Notes: generated by a model not told the origin, from the sequence alone. DNA of 17,611 nucleotides from Stenocarpella maydis (GCA_002270565.1 NQMI01000001.1:580668-598278); one strand, 5' to 3'; shown: positions 1 to 10,365, numbered from the stretch's first letter. Program-made: numbers and translations.

Positions 1-1485
1 TTCCAAGGGTGTGCGGGAGTCCAGCCTTATTAAGGTGTATCCTGTCTTATTGTGTTTCTGATATAAGTACTAGTTTTTAAAGTTGTTACGCTTATATATA
101 TATTTAATGTCCTTATTAAGGTATTATTAGGGAAACCAGTTGTACTTAGTTTTCTCCCTTATGTATTCCTTATATCTATTGTAGATATATAATACCTAGG
201 AGATGTTCTTATGCTTGCTATACGTTAGATATGTGCATCCTGTATCTTTTAGTCTCCTATATTCCTGGGTAGGCTGTCTTATAGTTTCTTTAAGAGGTCT
301 TCCTATAATTATAACTGCTATAATGTTAGTTCTTAGGGCTAGAAGGGGCGCTTATTCTAGGCAGTCTTGCGGTTCCTTCCACTATATTTGTAGCGCAAGT
401 ATGGCCTAAGGGATAGGTTTTCCTTCTATCCTGGGGTTAATCTGCAGGAGCTCCTCCCTATTTTCTACCGCTAGAGTTCTTCCCTGCTTTCCTAAAGCAT
501 TCTTAGGAAACTATCTGGTAGCTTCTTTATTACTATGGTAAGTAGTATAGTTGTTATTGAAGTAAGCTATCTAACTAAGTGATATATATGTTATCTTAGG
601 CTTCTAGGGATTCTTTATTAGTGGGATAGGCTGCTATTAAGCCTTATCCTTCTAATATTTCTTATACTAGAACTTAGTATATTATAAGAAGTATAGACTA
701 TTATAAAGGTCTTCTTTATTAGGATTATAGAAGTTGCATCCTTTATCTGGGTCCTAATCTAGATATATTTAATATTAGTTATATATGTTTATTCTATATA
801 TGTAGTATTTATTTATAAGTTCCTATTGCGGTCTGGACCTGGGTGGTCCTTGTATACTATGAGTGGCTATATTGGCCTGATGGGTAGCTTTATTAGCTTA
901 TTAGGTTTCCTTAGGTACTAACTTTTAGTCCTTATTCTTTTTTAAAGCCTTATATACTAAAGCAAAGTATCCTATCTTATTATAGTTGTAGCACTCAATG
1001 TTTTTCTTATCCTTATATTGGGTAATATCTAGCTCTATAGGGCCTACATACTACCCTTATTGAGTGCTTGGTTTCTAATACTTTTTCCCTATATTTAGCT
1101 TATATTTATAGAATGGGGGTTGTTTAGAAGTTTATCCTTTCTTTTCCAGGTGTTATTTATAGAGTTTATTATTAATCTAGATAGCTATTTCTATATAGTA
1201 TAGAAAATCATTAGGTTGGTCTATAATTTTACTAAGTTTATCCTTTACTTTATTCTTTAATCTATAGTAAAATATAAATTTCTTTATATTATTAGTATAA
1301 TTGATTTTGGTATAGATTTATTAGAATTCTATAGTATAGTTGATTGCTAAGCCATACTATTTGTAATTTGCTAGGTCTCTTTCTACTTATTATTCCTGAT
1401 TTAGGTCCTAGAATAGGGACTTGAGGGTGTCTTTATAGCCTTTATAGCTGCTGAAAATCCGCTATATTTTAAGCTTATAGGCTTC

Positions 1486-2082
1486 TGAAGATGATGTACT
1501 ATAAAATAGCATTCAGTTTAGCGTGTGTGTTTTTTCCGACAGGGTCGCAGTATGGTACTCTGAGGCGAATTAGGATGATTGATAATGGTCTGGATAACTT
1601 TGTATTGAATTAAGTTGGGCTTCTGTAAGCCCTCCTTATATACCCTCCGACATTGTCTCACCCGCGGGCACGCTGCGGTAGGCTCTGGTGCAAGTTTGCA
1701 AAAGCCGGAAAATTCGCCCTTTTGATATACCATCTTTGGTTCCAAGTAACTCGCCAACCATAGCCCTAGCAATACCCAAATTAAGTATATATAAACTTCA
1801 GAAATTAAGCTATTTAATGAACTAAGTTATATACTATTTGGATAAGAAATAAGGGTAATATAGAGGTCTAAAATTAAGGTGCAAATGCAGACCAAAATAA
1901 TTAACTTACAGCCACCAAACTCATCTTGCGTTGCGCACGCACTAGGCGTACTTAGCGAAAATCGCCTGACTCGCAAGTCTAGGGTAACTCCTTGCAAGAA
2001 GTCTAGGGTAACTACTTGCATGAAGTCTAGGGTAACTCCTTGCACGAAGTGCTAACGCCCTGCTGAGCGGTTCCGTTTAACA
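1486..2082 (-). mobile_element. TG...CA repeat element (solo-LTR-like), nested copy
   Basis: This 597-bp block has no counterpart in the other Ty3/gypsy copy and interrupts relic 1. It is GC-richer than its surroundings. A second copy lies at about 12425-12939 in the same orientation and a partial one at 10345-10511 inverted. Written from 2082 downward it starts TGTTAAACGG and ends CTTCA, the TG...CA ends typical of LTRs. It is flanked by AGGCTTC (1479-1485) and AGGCTTT (2083-2089), a 6-7 bp target duplication with one C/T difference; the uninterrupted target in copy 2 reads AGGCTTC. I see no terminal inverted repeats beyond the ends and no credible gene. A solo LTR or a non-autonomous element are both possible; the family is not identified. 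Confidence 0.65.
1975..2046. repeat. 24-bp tandem repeat, three units, inside the TG...CA element
   Basis: Three adjacent 24-bp units (1975-1998, 1999-2022, 2023-2046) share the core TCTAGGGTAACTCCTTGC and differ at a few bases; a broken fourth unit begins at 2047. The partial copy at 10345 carries about 2.8 units in inverse orientation and the copy at 12425 only one, so the unit number varies between family members. Confidence 0.85.
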
Positions 2083-3069
2083 AGGCTTTAAATGATTCTG
2101 CATTAATAAAATTAATTAAGTAGGGTTTAAACTAAGCTAAGGCTTATTCTTTAAAGAATGAGGATATATATATAACCCTTTTCCTATTGGGCTATATATT
2201 TAACCTATAGAAGCGCTAGTAGGCCCTAATCTGCATTAGGTATACCTAAAGCTATTTAGTAGTTTTATTATAGGGGGCTGGAGTGTTGAGCTTGATATGT
2301 TCCTTTATCTGGATTGGGGTGTTAATAATATTAGCTTCTGCTTAGAGAGTAGTAATCTCTTATTAAAGCTGTTTGACTTCCGTATTATATTAAGCTTACT
2401 CTTTTATAAGGAGGCGCAGCTGTTTAACCTTATTAGCTAATTCCTAGATATAGGGGTTTATGGTTTTATTATTAGCGAGCTTATCCAACTTACAGAGAAG
2501 GTTGCAGGTAGGGGTAGTTATTCTAGAGTTAGATATTATAAAGGGTTCTATATGTAATATTACTTAAAGTCTGTATAGTAATATATAAATAAGAGTTGTT
2601 AAAATGTAATAATTAAAGGATTTCTAAGTATATTAAACCTAAAAGATTAAGGGTTTATATTTGAAATATATTATTAGGCAGTTATTAAGTAATATTATTA
2701 ACTAATAATAATTACTAGCTATAAGGCTATCTAATACTAGGATTAAATACTTAGATTAATAACTGAAGAATCTGTTTTATGAAAGCTATCTACTATGGTG
2801 ATAACTATATTGTATATATATATTCTGACTCTTTAGTGGCTTGCAGGCTTGTATACCGAGCTATTAAGCTATTATATGAGGCTTAATACTTTATCCTTTA
2901 AGCGGGCTTGTATGGCTTGCAATTGAGCGTTGCGAGCTAGACCCTAACCCTTGGTGGGGGCTGGTTGTTACTGACTCATTAGGTGTTCTGGCTGGCTTGG
3001 GGATTACCACGCTGAGGTCAGGGGTGTTTTCTACGGTAGTCAGCCGCCAACCCTCGGTGGTTCATAACA

Positions 3070-3627
3070 TTCCTCTACTAAAAAGCCTTCCTTTACACGT
3101 TGGTCTCGGCACAAAAGTAGTGTCCCACTTATAAAGGACTGGTAGAAGCGGTCCACCATGCATGCACTCGCCACAGCGAGAAAAGGTCACTAGTGTGACA
3201 TCTGGTGGTACCCGTGGCGAAAAGGAAAAGGAAACGACCAACATTTTCTCGGCAAATTCACGCAGGCGGACGAGACCGAGAGCTGTGGCCACAGCTCGGT
3301 CCTGGAGACAGTGCCCCTTGAAAGTCTCGGCTCTGGCGGGTTTGTGCGCCGCTCCTGTGTCCATGTGCGTGTGTGTATTGTGAAGAGGATTTGCAAGCAT
3401 TTCAAGTACCATTTCCCGCGGGCATGCCACCAGAGGAAGCAAAACAAAAACTCCGTTCGCCGCTGTAATAGAAGCCAGCCAGATCAACCTCGCCCGATGA
3501 CCGCGAATGTATGAAAATTGGGTATCTCGTGTTTCTCAGCCGTGTACGCGTAAACTCTATACCTACCCACCTTCACGAACAAGGGCCCTGCCTAAATCTC
3601 GCGAATCATGGGCCAAAAGGAAGCTTT
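3070..3627. other. 3' flank of the kinase gene; no gene supported
   Basis: A GC-balanced stretch between the kinase stop codon and the retroelement boundary at 3069. It should hold the kinase 3' UTR and transcript end, but I see no clear AATAAA-type signal. Open frames on both strands are short. The longest (minus, 3062-3487) opens with TTG rather than ATG and takes its stop from the retroelement, so I do not call a gene. The composition changes abruptly at 3069. Confidence 0.6.
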
Positions 3628-6600
3628 TCAGCTACTTGTTTCGGGTGTTGTCTTCGTATAGCCTCCAAGTGTTTGTTTTAACAACTTCAGGTCCACCGGC
3701 TTGGTAAGGAAAAGATCCATCCCCGATGCAATGGCCTCCCGTTGTATCGTGGCTGATGCCAGCCCCGTCAGTGCAATGATCTTCGCAGGCTTGATCTTGT
3801 CGGCCCGCTCAAGCTGTCGTATCTTCCGAGTGCTCTCTAGGCCATCCATTACAGGCATCGAGATGTCTAGATCAAGGTATGCGGTAAGCTAGTGCACTTT
3901 CCCACCTGCCGGCCCTGCAGACTTACCCATTAGGATGAATGGATAAAGCTCGGGGTTGGCGGTATACATCTGAAGAGCCTCCAGGCCATTGGCGGCGGTA
4001 CCGTATCCGTGGCCCAATTTCTTCATGAAGGACGCCAGAATCTTGATATTGATGTCGTTGTCATCCACGAGCAAGTATTTGTACGGGTATTGTTGCTGCG
4101 GCGGCGCGCTCTCTTCACTTGTCGCATTATGCGCCTGCCTCAGAGGCAGTTGTGAGGTTTGTTGCTCGCCCCTGGACTCTGATACGTAGACCTGCGGATC
4201 GGCTTTACCAGAAGATTCGGCGTCGCTTGGCGACTTGGATGTTTTGACGCCATTACCTGACGCGTCTAGTAATCTTGCAGGTTTTGGGAAAGACTCTTGG
4301 GCCAGGTGGGCGTCTTCAGCATCATTGGCTCCCGTGGAAGGCTCGTCAAATCCTGATGAGTCAGGTCCAGTAGAATTCTCCCGTGTTTCTGGACCAAAAC
4401 CAGAGGATACTCCTGTCTTCCTCGACAGACTAAGGAGTAGTGATCGTGCCAGCCTCCGTGGCCCAACCCTAATATAAGGCTTAGCGGGTGATGACGAATC
4501 AGGGACGGACGAATGTATGAACTCACGGTTGAGAAATAAACTCGTTGAGCGGTGACTTTGTTCGTGAATGCGTGAAGGTATATGCAGTTAGCGCACTCTG
4601 ACAGATGATCACTGTAGGTGTGGGACTCTGTGCCACTTGGCCGTCAGTGCTGGCGAAGGCACCCTCGCTGTAGAGGAAGAGATCGGGCGGCTCCTCGTCC
4701 ACAGCTGTGGCGGTGATCACCTGCATCCCAAGCCACTCTCGGCAAAGCATCTCCATGACGGCGGCTTCCGAGACTTGTGGCGAAAGATCAGACATCTTGC
4801 CGATGACACGGTCATAAGACCTATAAAAACCTCTCAGGCATATCCGAAGGCCTCGCAGCTGGTCGGACTGCTCGGAAAGTTGAGGGCTCCGCCTGGGGCT
4901 GGTAGAAGACCGGCGCAGGGGAAGCGTAATGTGGGCTGTGGTACCTCGACCTAGCTGGCTGGTGATAGCTAGAGAACCACCAAGGCTCTTGCTGATATTG
5001 TGGACAAGACTAATCCCGAGTCCAGTGCCCGGCGAAAGGCGATCTTCTTGGGTGAAGGGCTTAAAGAGGTCGTTGCGGAGGAAATCTTCGGTAATGCCCC
5101 TGCCAGAATCCGATATAGTGATCACCGCCTTGGATCTCTGCACTCCGTCGCGTGTCTGGAGCTCGACCTGTCGCAGGCTTATCCACACAAATCCGTGCTG
5201 GGTGAATTTCAAAGAGTTTCCAAAGATATTCATAACGACACGCCTCAGGGCTCCTGGTTGGGTCTGAAACTCCCAGGATACCGTGGGGTCCATGTCCAGA
5301 TAGACAACAAGCCCAGGAGGTTTAGATCCGGGAGAGTACGGATTGTGGCCAAACGATTCGGCCGCAGCACTGCTGTCCAGGCGACCGAGTGCTTTGCCAT
5401 CGTCGTGGATTTCGTTGTTCTTTTCTTTCAATTGAGCAACGGACACTGTAGCAAACCCAGTCAGTCAGGTACGACAGCCTCGCACGCCCCAGGCCGGACC
5501 AGAACTGGGTTGGTGTCGAACGTTGGATACGCAGTGACGTTGGCACTGGGGCTTAGCAATCCAGTAGGGGTGAGCAAAGAGAAGAAGACACTGGTATACA
5601 AAGTGGTACGTACTTCTCTGGAAATTAAAGCCAGCAAAAACCGCTGCGTCCGTGGAGTTAGTATATATGATACCCAAACTGTGTGGGCGGATGGTAGTGG
5701 TGGAATTGATGAGCTGCTGGAACTCCATTTGCTGGAGTAAGGGTAGGCTTCTTGCGTATTGACAGCATACCTTCAACAACCTCTTCGACAAGGACATCAA
5801 CCTGGGCATCTGTAGTCAAGGCTATCATCCCTAGCCCTGTAAGATCCTGTCCCTTGCCAGATCCAGATGGTGAACCCCGGTGTTCTCTTCGAGCAAGCTT
5901 AGAAGATGTCACGAAAGTATTGACTTTGCTGTGATCGAGCAGCTATGAGAGCATCATTAGTGGCGCTCCGAGATTGCAGCAGAGCTATGACCTTGGCTGC
6001 TGCAGGCTGATGGGGGACCAACGTGATCGAGAGTGTCCAGTAGTGTCCGCCCCGACGTCTCCACGATATGAAGCGTGTCTCCTTGGAACACGTCCAGATT
6101 GGTGCCGTGCAGCAATTCGACGGCAGCGATGACTCCGTGAAGTGGAGATCGCAGTTCGTGGCTTAGGGAACTCAGGAAGTCACCTTTCACCTTGTCGGAA
6201 TTCAAGGCATTTAAGCGGTGTACTTCGCCCATCACGGTCGTCGCGTATGCCCGCAGATAGCTGAGCTCCCCCTCGGTTGTGAAGATCCTATGCGGTTGAG
6301 CAGTCCAGACTGATTCGCATTAGCATGTTACGGGGCGTTCGGTGACACATTCCGGGATGTTCAAAAGGAGGGTAGATGGTGGCATATGAGATTGGAGACC
6401 CAAGCTTACTGAATCCGCCGGAGAACCACCTCTCCTTGATTTGGTCCCACAGAGGGAAGACGGCCACACTCCTCGCCCCCGGGAACAGGACTGTTATGGC
6501 TTGGGCTTGGCCCTCAACAGAGCTGAATGGCTGGCTTGCTTTCCTCTTCCCCTTTGCGCCAGAGGAGGGATTGGGCTTGGGACGGGAAGGGCTGACATGT

Positions 6601-8285
6601 TTCGCTTCGTCCGTCTCGGAACCTCCCGACAACAGCATTCCATCATTGTCAAAACTGAATATCTTGCCGGCCGGGTACCGGCGGAGCAGTGACTTCAACA
6701 ATCGCTCTGGCACCAACGTGTGTTTGGTCAAGGATGCCCCGCCATCGATACTAGAAGCTCCCGTGGTGGAAAACCCAAAAACGTCACAGCAGGCCCCGGC
6801 CTCACCAGTGGATTGTGCTGGCATGGCTTTTGGCAGGTCCTCGTTGCTAGATGAAGCGGTCGAACGCCACCCGTTGGAATCGGTCGAGTCTCCCGACTTG
6901 CGGTCCTCAACGAGCCCACCAAAGGAACCGACGCTAGCATCGAGGAAGAGGGCGCCTTGAACCTCTACAGACTCTCTGAGGATGTTCGCCGCCCGCGAGA
7001 ATGTTTGCTTCAGCTGCATGAGGTGTGGATCGGGCATAGTAACGCTCGCAGGCCGATGGGGGGAGGCATTAAGCGCAGTAGTCTGTGCCGGGGCCTCAGT
7101 TTTTAACTGTGGACTATCCGCCCTCGAGATAGCATGTGGTGGGCTGGTCTCCCGCGTGGCTGATCTCCTGTCCGGGGATCTTTTGCCGAAGAAGCGTTCT
7201 CTCTCGTGCTCGGGAGTCGGATCCTCAATAGCATCACGAGCTTGCTGCATCTCTTGCTGCCTCTGGTTCAAGGCACCCTCCTCCTGCCCTGGCGCGTCTT
7301 GAAATCGGCCGGTGGAGGAAGAGAGTGTTGTTTTGCCTTCAACGAACGAACCCAACCCGCGCACCAGGCGCTCACCGCGATGGATGCTCTCTATGGCGGC
7401 TCGAGACTCGACATGATGCCAAACGATGTTGGCCATATCGCGGAGGAACTGTTCATGGGCGTCACTCAAACCGGCCTCGCTCGATGTTGAGTCATTATAG
7501 ATATGGAGCACTCCGATATTGACGCCTTTCTTGGACCGGATGGGAACTCCGGCATAGAACCGGGCTTGTGGCCATGTTTTCCTGCAGAGGGCATCACAAA
7601 AGTGCTCGTCCTGGGCGAGGTCGGGCACGACAAGCACAGGAGCCAAGGACGTAAACGCCTTGTCCGAGGCGTTCTCGTGGCGGATAGTCGGCGAACTCTG
7701 AAGAACGTGCTCACTTGGGCATTTGATGAATCGCGGGATGGCAGAGCCTGAGAGCCTGAGCTGCGGATCTGGCTGGGCCTCAGGACTGAGAGATAACGAC
7801 GGCGTAGCCTCGGCGACCACATACTGGTAGTCACGGTCAAAGAAGGAGATGAGGCAGCGAGACACGTTGAGCCTCAAGGCGGCGAGCTGGGCACTGCGCG
7901 GCTTGTCAGCCAACAGCCGGTGTGAGGAAGCATGGGCCCCGGGGAGAGAAGCAGGCAAGCAACACAAGCCCCTGGTCAGATGTCGCAGAGCTTAAGAAGG
8001 TGATGGAGAAGCGAGTACTGACAAGGCAGTTAGGCCAGCATCCGGGCAGGGAGATATCTGGCGAGGATCGAGAGGCCGGCCAGGGTCGATGGGTCGTGTT
8101 TTGCATATGAGGGAGCTGGCATACCTGAGAGAGACTGTCAGCACTGCCTGTGGCTCAACTCTGGTCTGGCGGGCCAGGAGATGACATTACTTCAAGGTCT
8201 CTCTGGTGCGGGAGCCTTCACTGGCCGGGACGGCCTGATGCCCACCAGCTGAGGCCTGGTCATCCTTATCCTTGGAGGGATCCAT
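3628..8285 (-). CDS. GAF-domain hybrid histidine kinase with C-terminal receiver
   Basis: Sensor kinase that should autophosphorylate a His, pass phosphate to its own receiver Asp and then to an HPt protein; the ligand is unknown. Ten exons: 8191-8285, 8023-8124, 6410-7893, 6023-6309, 5771-5942, 5614-5643, 5486-5545, 4527-5445, 3927-4468, 3628-3866; 3930 nt, 1309 residues. Start: ATG at 8285 in AACATGG context; exon 1 leads in frame to SRTRETLKYASSL and LTAFAQLAALRLN. Domains: GAF about 66-245 (FYAGVPI...GVLHIYN); disordered linker 270-355 with five S/T-P sites; divergent GAF-like region 360-560; HisKA with SLSHELRSPLHG (His611); HATPase_c 790-920 with N box (N816, N820), DSGRG (D856), FKPF and TGLGIS; receiver-like linker 940-1070; receiver 1182-1305 with D1185, D1186, phosphoacceptor D1231, T1264, K1286. 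No membrane segment, so probably cytosolic. No internal stop: apparently intact. Exons at 5486-5643 are least certain. Related to GAF-type fungal hybrid kinases; group not assigned. Confidence 0.93.
3867..8190 (-). other. Nine spliceosomal introns of the kinase gene
   Basis: Introns, with lengths: 8125-8190 (66), 7894-8022 (129), 6310-6409 (100), 5943-6022 (80), 5644-5770 (127), 5546-5613 (68), 5446-5485 (40), 4469-4526 (58), 3867-3926 (60). All are GT-AG. Donors include GTAATG, GTCAGT, GTAAGC, GTATGC, GTACGT, GTGAGT and GTAAGT. Branch-like sites precede most acceptors: TACTAAC in the 127-nt intron, CTAAT in the 100- and 80-nt ones, GCTAAG in the 68- and 58-nt ones, CTGAC in those at 8125, 7894 and 5446. 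Sites were chosen because the joined exons stay in phase and restore family motifs such as GGFIWT, LLDHSK, AVFAGFNFQ and ILMDISMPVMDG. An acceptor 22 nt further on, at 6288, would drop the IWTAQPHR block and is disfavoured. Confidence 0.85.
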
Positions 8286-8330
8286 GTTGATGAGGAAGAG
8301 GCGATGGAGAAGGAAGCAGGGAGGGAGGTG
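8286..8330 (-). promoter_or_regulatory. Pyrimidine-rich leader before the kinase ATG
   Basis: Read on the minus strand, the 45 bases before the start codon are a nearly unbroken C/T tract (CCTCCCTCCCTGCTTCCTTC and similar) ending TCATCAACATGG. Such tracts are common near transcription starts of filamentous fungal genes, and the A at -3 with G at +4 supports this ATG as the start. No in-frame upstream ATG was seen in this tract. Confidence 0.55.
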
Positions 8331-9530
8331 CTCCCAGGTATGACTACGCAGATGACAATACGAGGGGATTCACACTCGCATAGTCAAGTCTTGAGGGACT
8401 GCACTTGCACTGGAAGCACTGGCCTTGGCATTGGGAAGAAAGGCCGGCAGGTAGATCAGGGTACCTACTAGGTAGGTAGATCAAGGCCAGAATGGATTGC
8501 ACGCATGGGAAAGTGGCGAGAATCCGCGGCAGGAAGATGGCAAAATTGGGTCAAGCCCATCAGGGAGGGGAACAGAAATGCCATGGCAGGCAGGCAGGAC
8601 AAGGGCAGGTGGGATTTTTTAGCGGGACCCTGGGCCTCTGGTTTCTTGTGAGCTGGGCCTGGAATCAGTCGTGCTGCCAGCTGCTTGGTGATCCAGGCCC
8701 TTGGAGCTTTGGAGCTTGGATCAGCCAGCGTGCAGATCGGATTGGTACTATGTATTTCGGTCCCATTTCCCAAGAGCTCGAAAGCCGCTTTCAGGCTACC
8801 TAGGATCTAGACCGACAGGGCAGCCGGGGAGCAAGGGTCCCCAGCTGAAACCACCAAGCTAACGAGCAACCACTTCTACACTGCTTAATTAGTAGGTACC
8901 TAGCTGGCAGGCAGCTTGCAGGCAGGCAAGTCGGTTGTAATTAATACACTAGTGTACAAAGCAGCATATGCTGGCACGCCCCCAGCCCCCTAGGCCCTAA
9001 AGTCTCACAAGTGAGTGGGTCTCTTAGTCCAGGGTGTTACCATTCATGGACGTTAGTGGGGGTACATGCAATGATGAGGTGATATAACTGTAGTACACTA
9101 GTCTGTCTACCCGGCAGTCTGGCCGCGTAGTAGATCCGGGAAACATTGCTTGACGCCAGTGGTCTGGCATGCTGGATCAGCAGGCCATCTATAACAATGA
9201 TTAAAGGGCTCATGCCCATCCACAATTGTCACACGGGGCTGTCGGGCTCGAGGCGGATATACACATAGAAATAACAATCACTCCGCAACTCTATCCATGG
9301 CCCTAGTCGGGAACGGAGCAGTATAGAGAGCCGGGCAAGCCTGTCAAGGTGACGGCTTGGACGGCTTGGACGGGACGGGTGGCGGGTGGCAAAAGAGGCA
9401 CAGGCAAAAAGATGGAGAAGTGTTCAGTTCCAGATGGAGTTTGAGCAACAGGATAAGTACATCCATCTCCTGCAGTACCATATCAGCATATCCTAAGCAA
9501 GACCAGGGTATAGGCCAATAGTTAACGCTG
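8331..9530 (-). promoter_or_regulatory. Upstream intergenic region of the kinase gene
   Basis: About 1.2 kb of GC-balanced DNA with no supported gene; open frames on either strand are short and match nothing I recognise. It should carry the kinase promoter. On the kinase strand there is a CCAAT at about 8737-8741 and two CCCCT words (about 8362-8366 and 8565-8570) that could act as stress-response elements, but words this short arise by chance. Short local repeats occur: TAGGTAGGTAG-type words at 8465-8485 and 8890-8902, GGCAGGCAG words at 8903-8930, and GACGGCTTGGACGGCTTGGAC at 9351-9371. I see no convincing TATA box. Confidence 0.4.
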
Positions 9531-10344
9531 GATATAGTAGAAACAAGTATAACTTTAGTTTCTTAAAAATTATAATTATAAACTAGTTATATTCTTTTAT
9601 AACAATCATAGCTAATTCTTAGCTAATAAACCTGGTAAGCAGGTTTATATTTAAGAAACATTTAAGATAGAATCATTTTAAGTAATATAATAATAGTAAT
9701 TAAAAGCTATTAAAGCTATTCTTAAGTAAATACTTAGATTAATTACTAAAGAGGTATCCTAAGCTATACTATCTAGTAATAATAATTATAGGTTTATATG
9801 ATTTGTCTCTTAGCCTAACTTATTAGGAGCGCTAGTTGCTTCTAGTAATCTAATATAGTAAAGCATATAAAGCACTTATTGCTCTAATTACTCCCTAATA
9901 TTAGAGTACTAAGAGTAATTATTACTTTAATTACTCTAGCTTACCTAATACTATGTTATGGGCTGGCCTTATAGTGGCTGCTTGAAGGAGCCTGAAAAGA
10001 GTTATAAATTGCTATACCTAGCTTAACTATAGGGCCCTAAAGGGGCCTGGATATTCTGGTGCCTATATAGTTATATATCTAGGGTATAATTATGCTAGGC
10101 CTATAGCAGGCTTATCCCAGGCCTGCCTTAGTACCTAGTAAAGGCTTAGGTAGAGCCTAAGCTCCTTATATAGCCCTCTAGCCTAGGTAATATGCTAACC
10201 TTATAGGATGGGCATAAGTAGCAATTCCTGCCTATAGAAAACTAAGGTATAGGGTATAGGGTGTTAGCCTAGGACCTATAGTAGTGAACCCCACTAGAGC
10301 TATAGGGGCTCCCTAGCTCCTATGTATATATAGCCTATATATAT
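9531..10344. other. AT-rich, probably RIP-degraded DNA, unassigned
   Basis: Composition falls sharply near 9530 into TA-rich sequence with stops in all frames. A 10-bp inverted pair, GTTTCTTAAA (about 9558) and TTTAAGAAAC (about 9652), could mark a small hairpin or the edge of an old insertion. From about 9960 to 10340 the sequence is dense in CTAG, CCTAGG and CTATAG words with some GC left. No match to the other repeats of the window was found by eye and no gene is supported. Probably an old transposon relic of unknown type. Confidence 0.5.
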
Positions 10345-10365
10345 TGTTAAACGGAACCGCTCAGC

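Larger units (their letters stand above)
1..2551 (-). pseudogene. gag-region relic of Ty3/gypsy copy 1, with degraded zinc knuckle
   Basis: The position matching the gag start of copy 2 (ATG at 14332) is ATA here (2549-2551), a G-to-A loss of the start. The frame then runs toward lower coordinates, is split by the insertion at 1486-2082, and reaches the zinc-knuckle site at 952-993. There the CCHC pattern reads C-Y-Y-Y: the first Cys codon survives (991-993), the second is TAT (982-984), the His position is TAC (967-969) and the last Cys is TAT (952-954). Single transitions from TGC explain both lost cysteines. The region from about 950 to 1 matches the uncharacterised segment after the zinc knuckle of copy 2. 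It cannot encode a protein. Confidence 0.75.
1..3069 (-). mobile_element. Ty3/gypsy retrotransposon relic, copy 1 (5' end at 3069)
   Basis: Read on the minus strand, this stretch is collinear with 13770-16279 on the plus strand, so the two are inverted copies of one element. Clear anchors: 3030-3069 matches 13770-13810 (both begin TGTTATGAACCA, then a shared TTGGCGGCT); 2280-2500 matches 14400-14600; 440-510 matches 15773-15845; 1-40 matches about 16237-16279. The first bases (TG...) look like an LTR start, but the 3' LTR lies outside the window, so the LTR length is unknown. Differences between copies are largely C/T and G/A, and all frames are full of stops. It is dead, and interrupted by another element at 1486-2082. 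The protease and reverse transcriptase parts would lie left of base 1. Confidence 0.85.

Noticed and set aside
2940..2955. Telomere-like ACCCTAACCCTT, and AGGGTTAGGGTT at about 13884
   Set aside because: Only about two hexamers at equivalent places in both Ty3/gypsy copies; they belong to the element's 5' region, not to a telomere.
3062..3487. 141-codon minus-strand open frame with a hydrophobic start
   Set aside because: It opens with TTG, not ATG, and its stop is supplied by the retroelement end; no recognisable domain and no intron evidence.
5000..5740. 246-codon plus-strand open frame
   Set aside because: It is antisense to kinase exons and introns, and the peptide has no family resemblance; GC-rich codon use makes long antisense frames likely.
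6376..6960. 194-codon plus-strand open frame
   Set aside because: Complement of kinase exon 3; the sense strand encodes clear domain sequence.
7906..8106. Minus-strand frame beginning MQNTTHRPW as an alternative kinase N-terminus
   Set aside because: It is out of frame with the GAF domain. The ATG at 8285 with two introns gives a continuous frame through LTAFAQLAALRLN.
8468..8803. Overlapping open frames on both strands upstream of the kinase
   Set aside because: About 100 codons each, no motif, no supported start context and mutually antisense; treated as upstream intergenic DNA.
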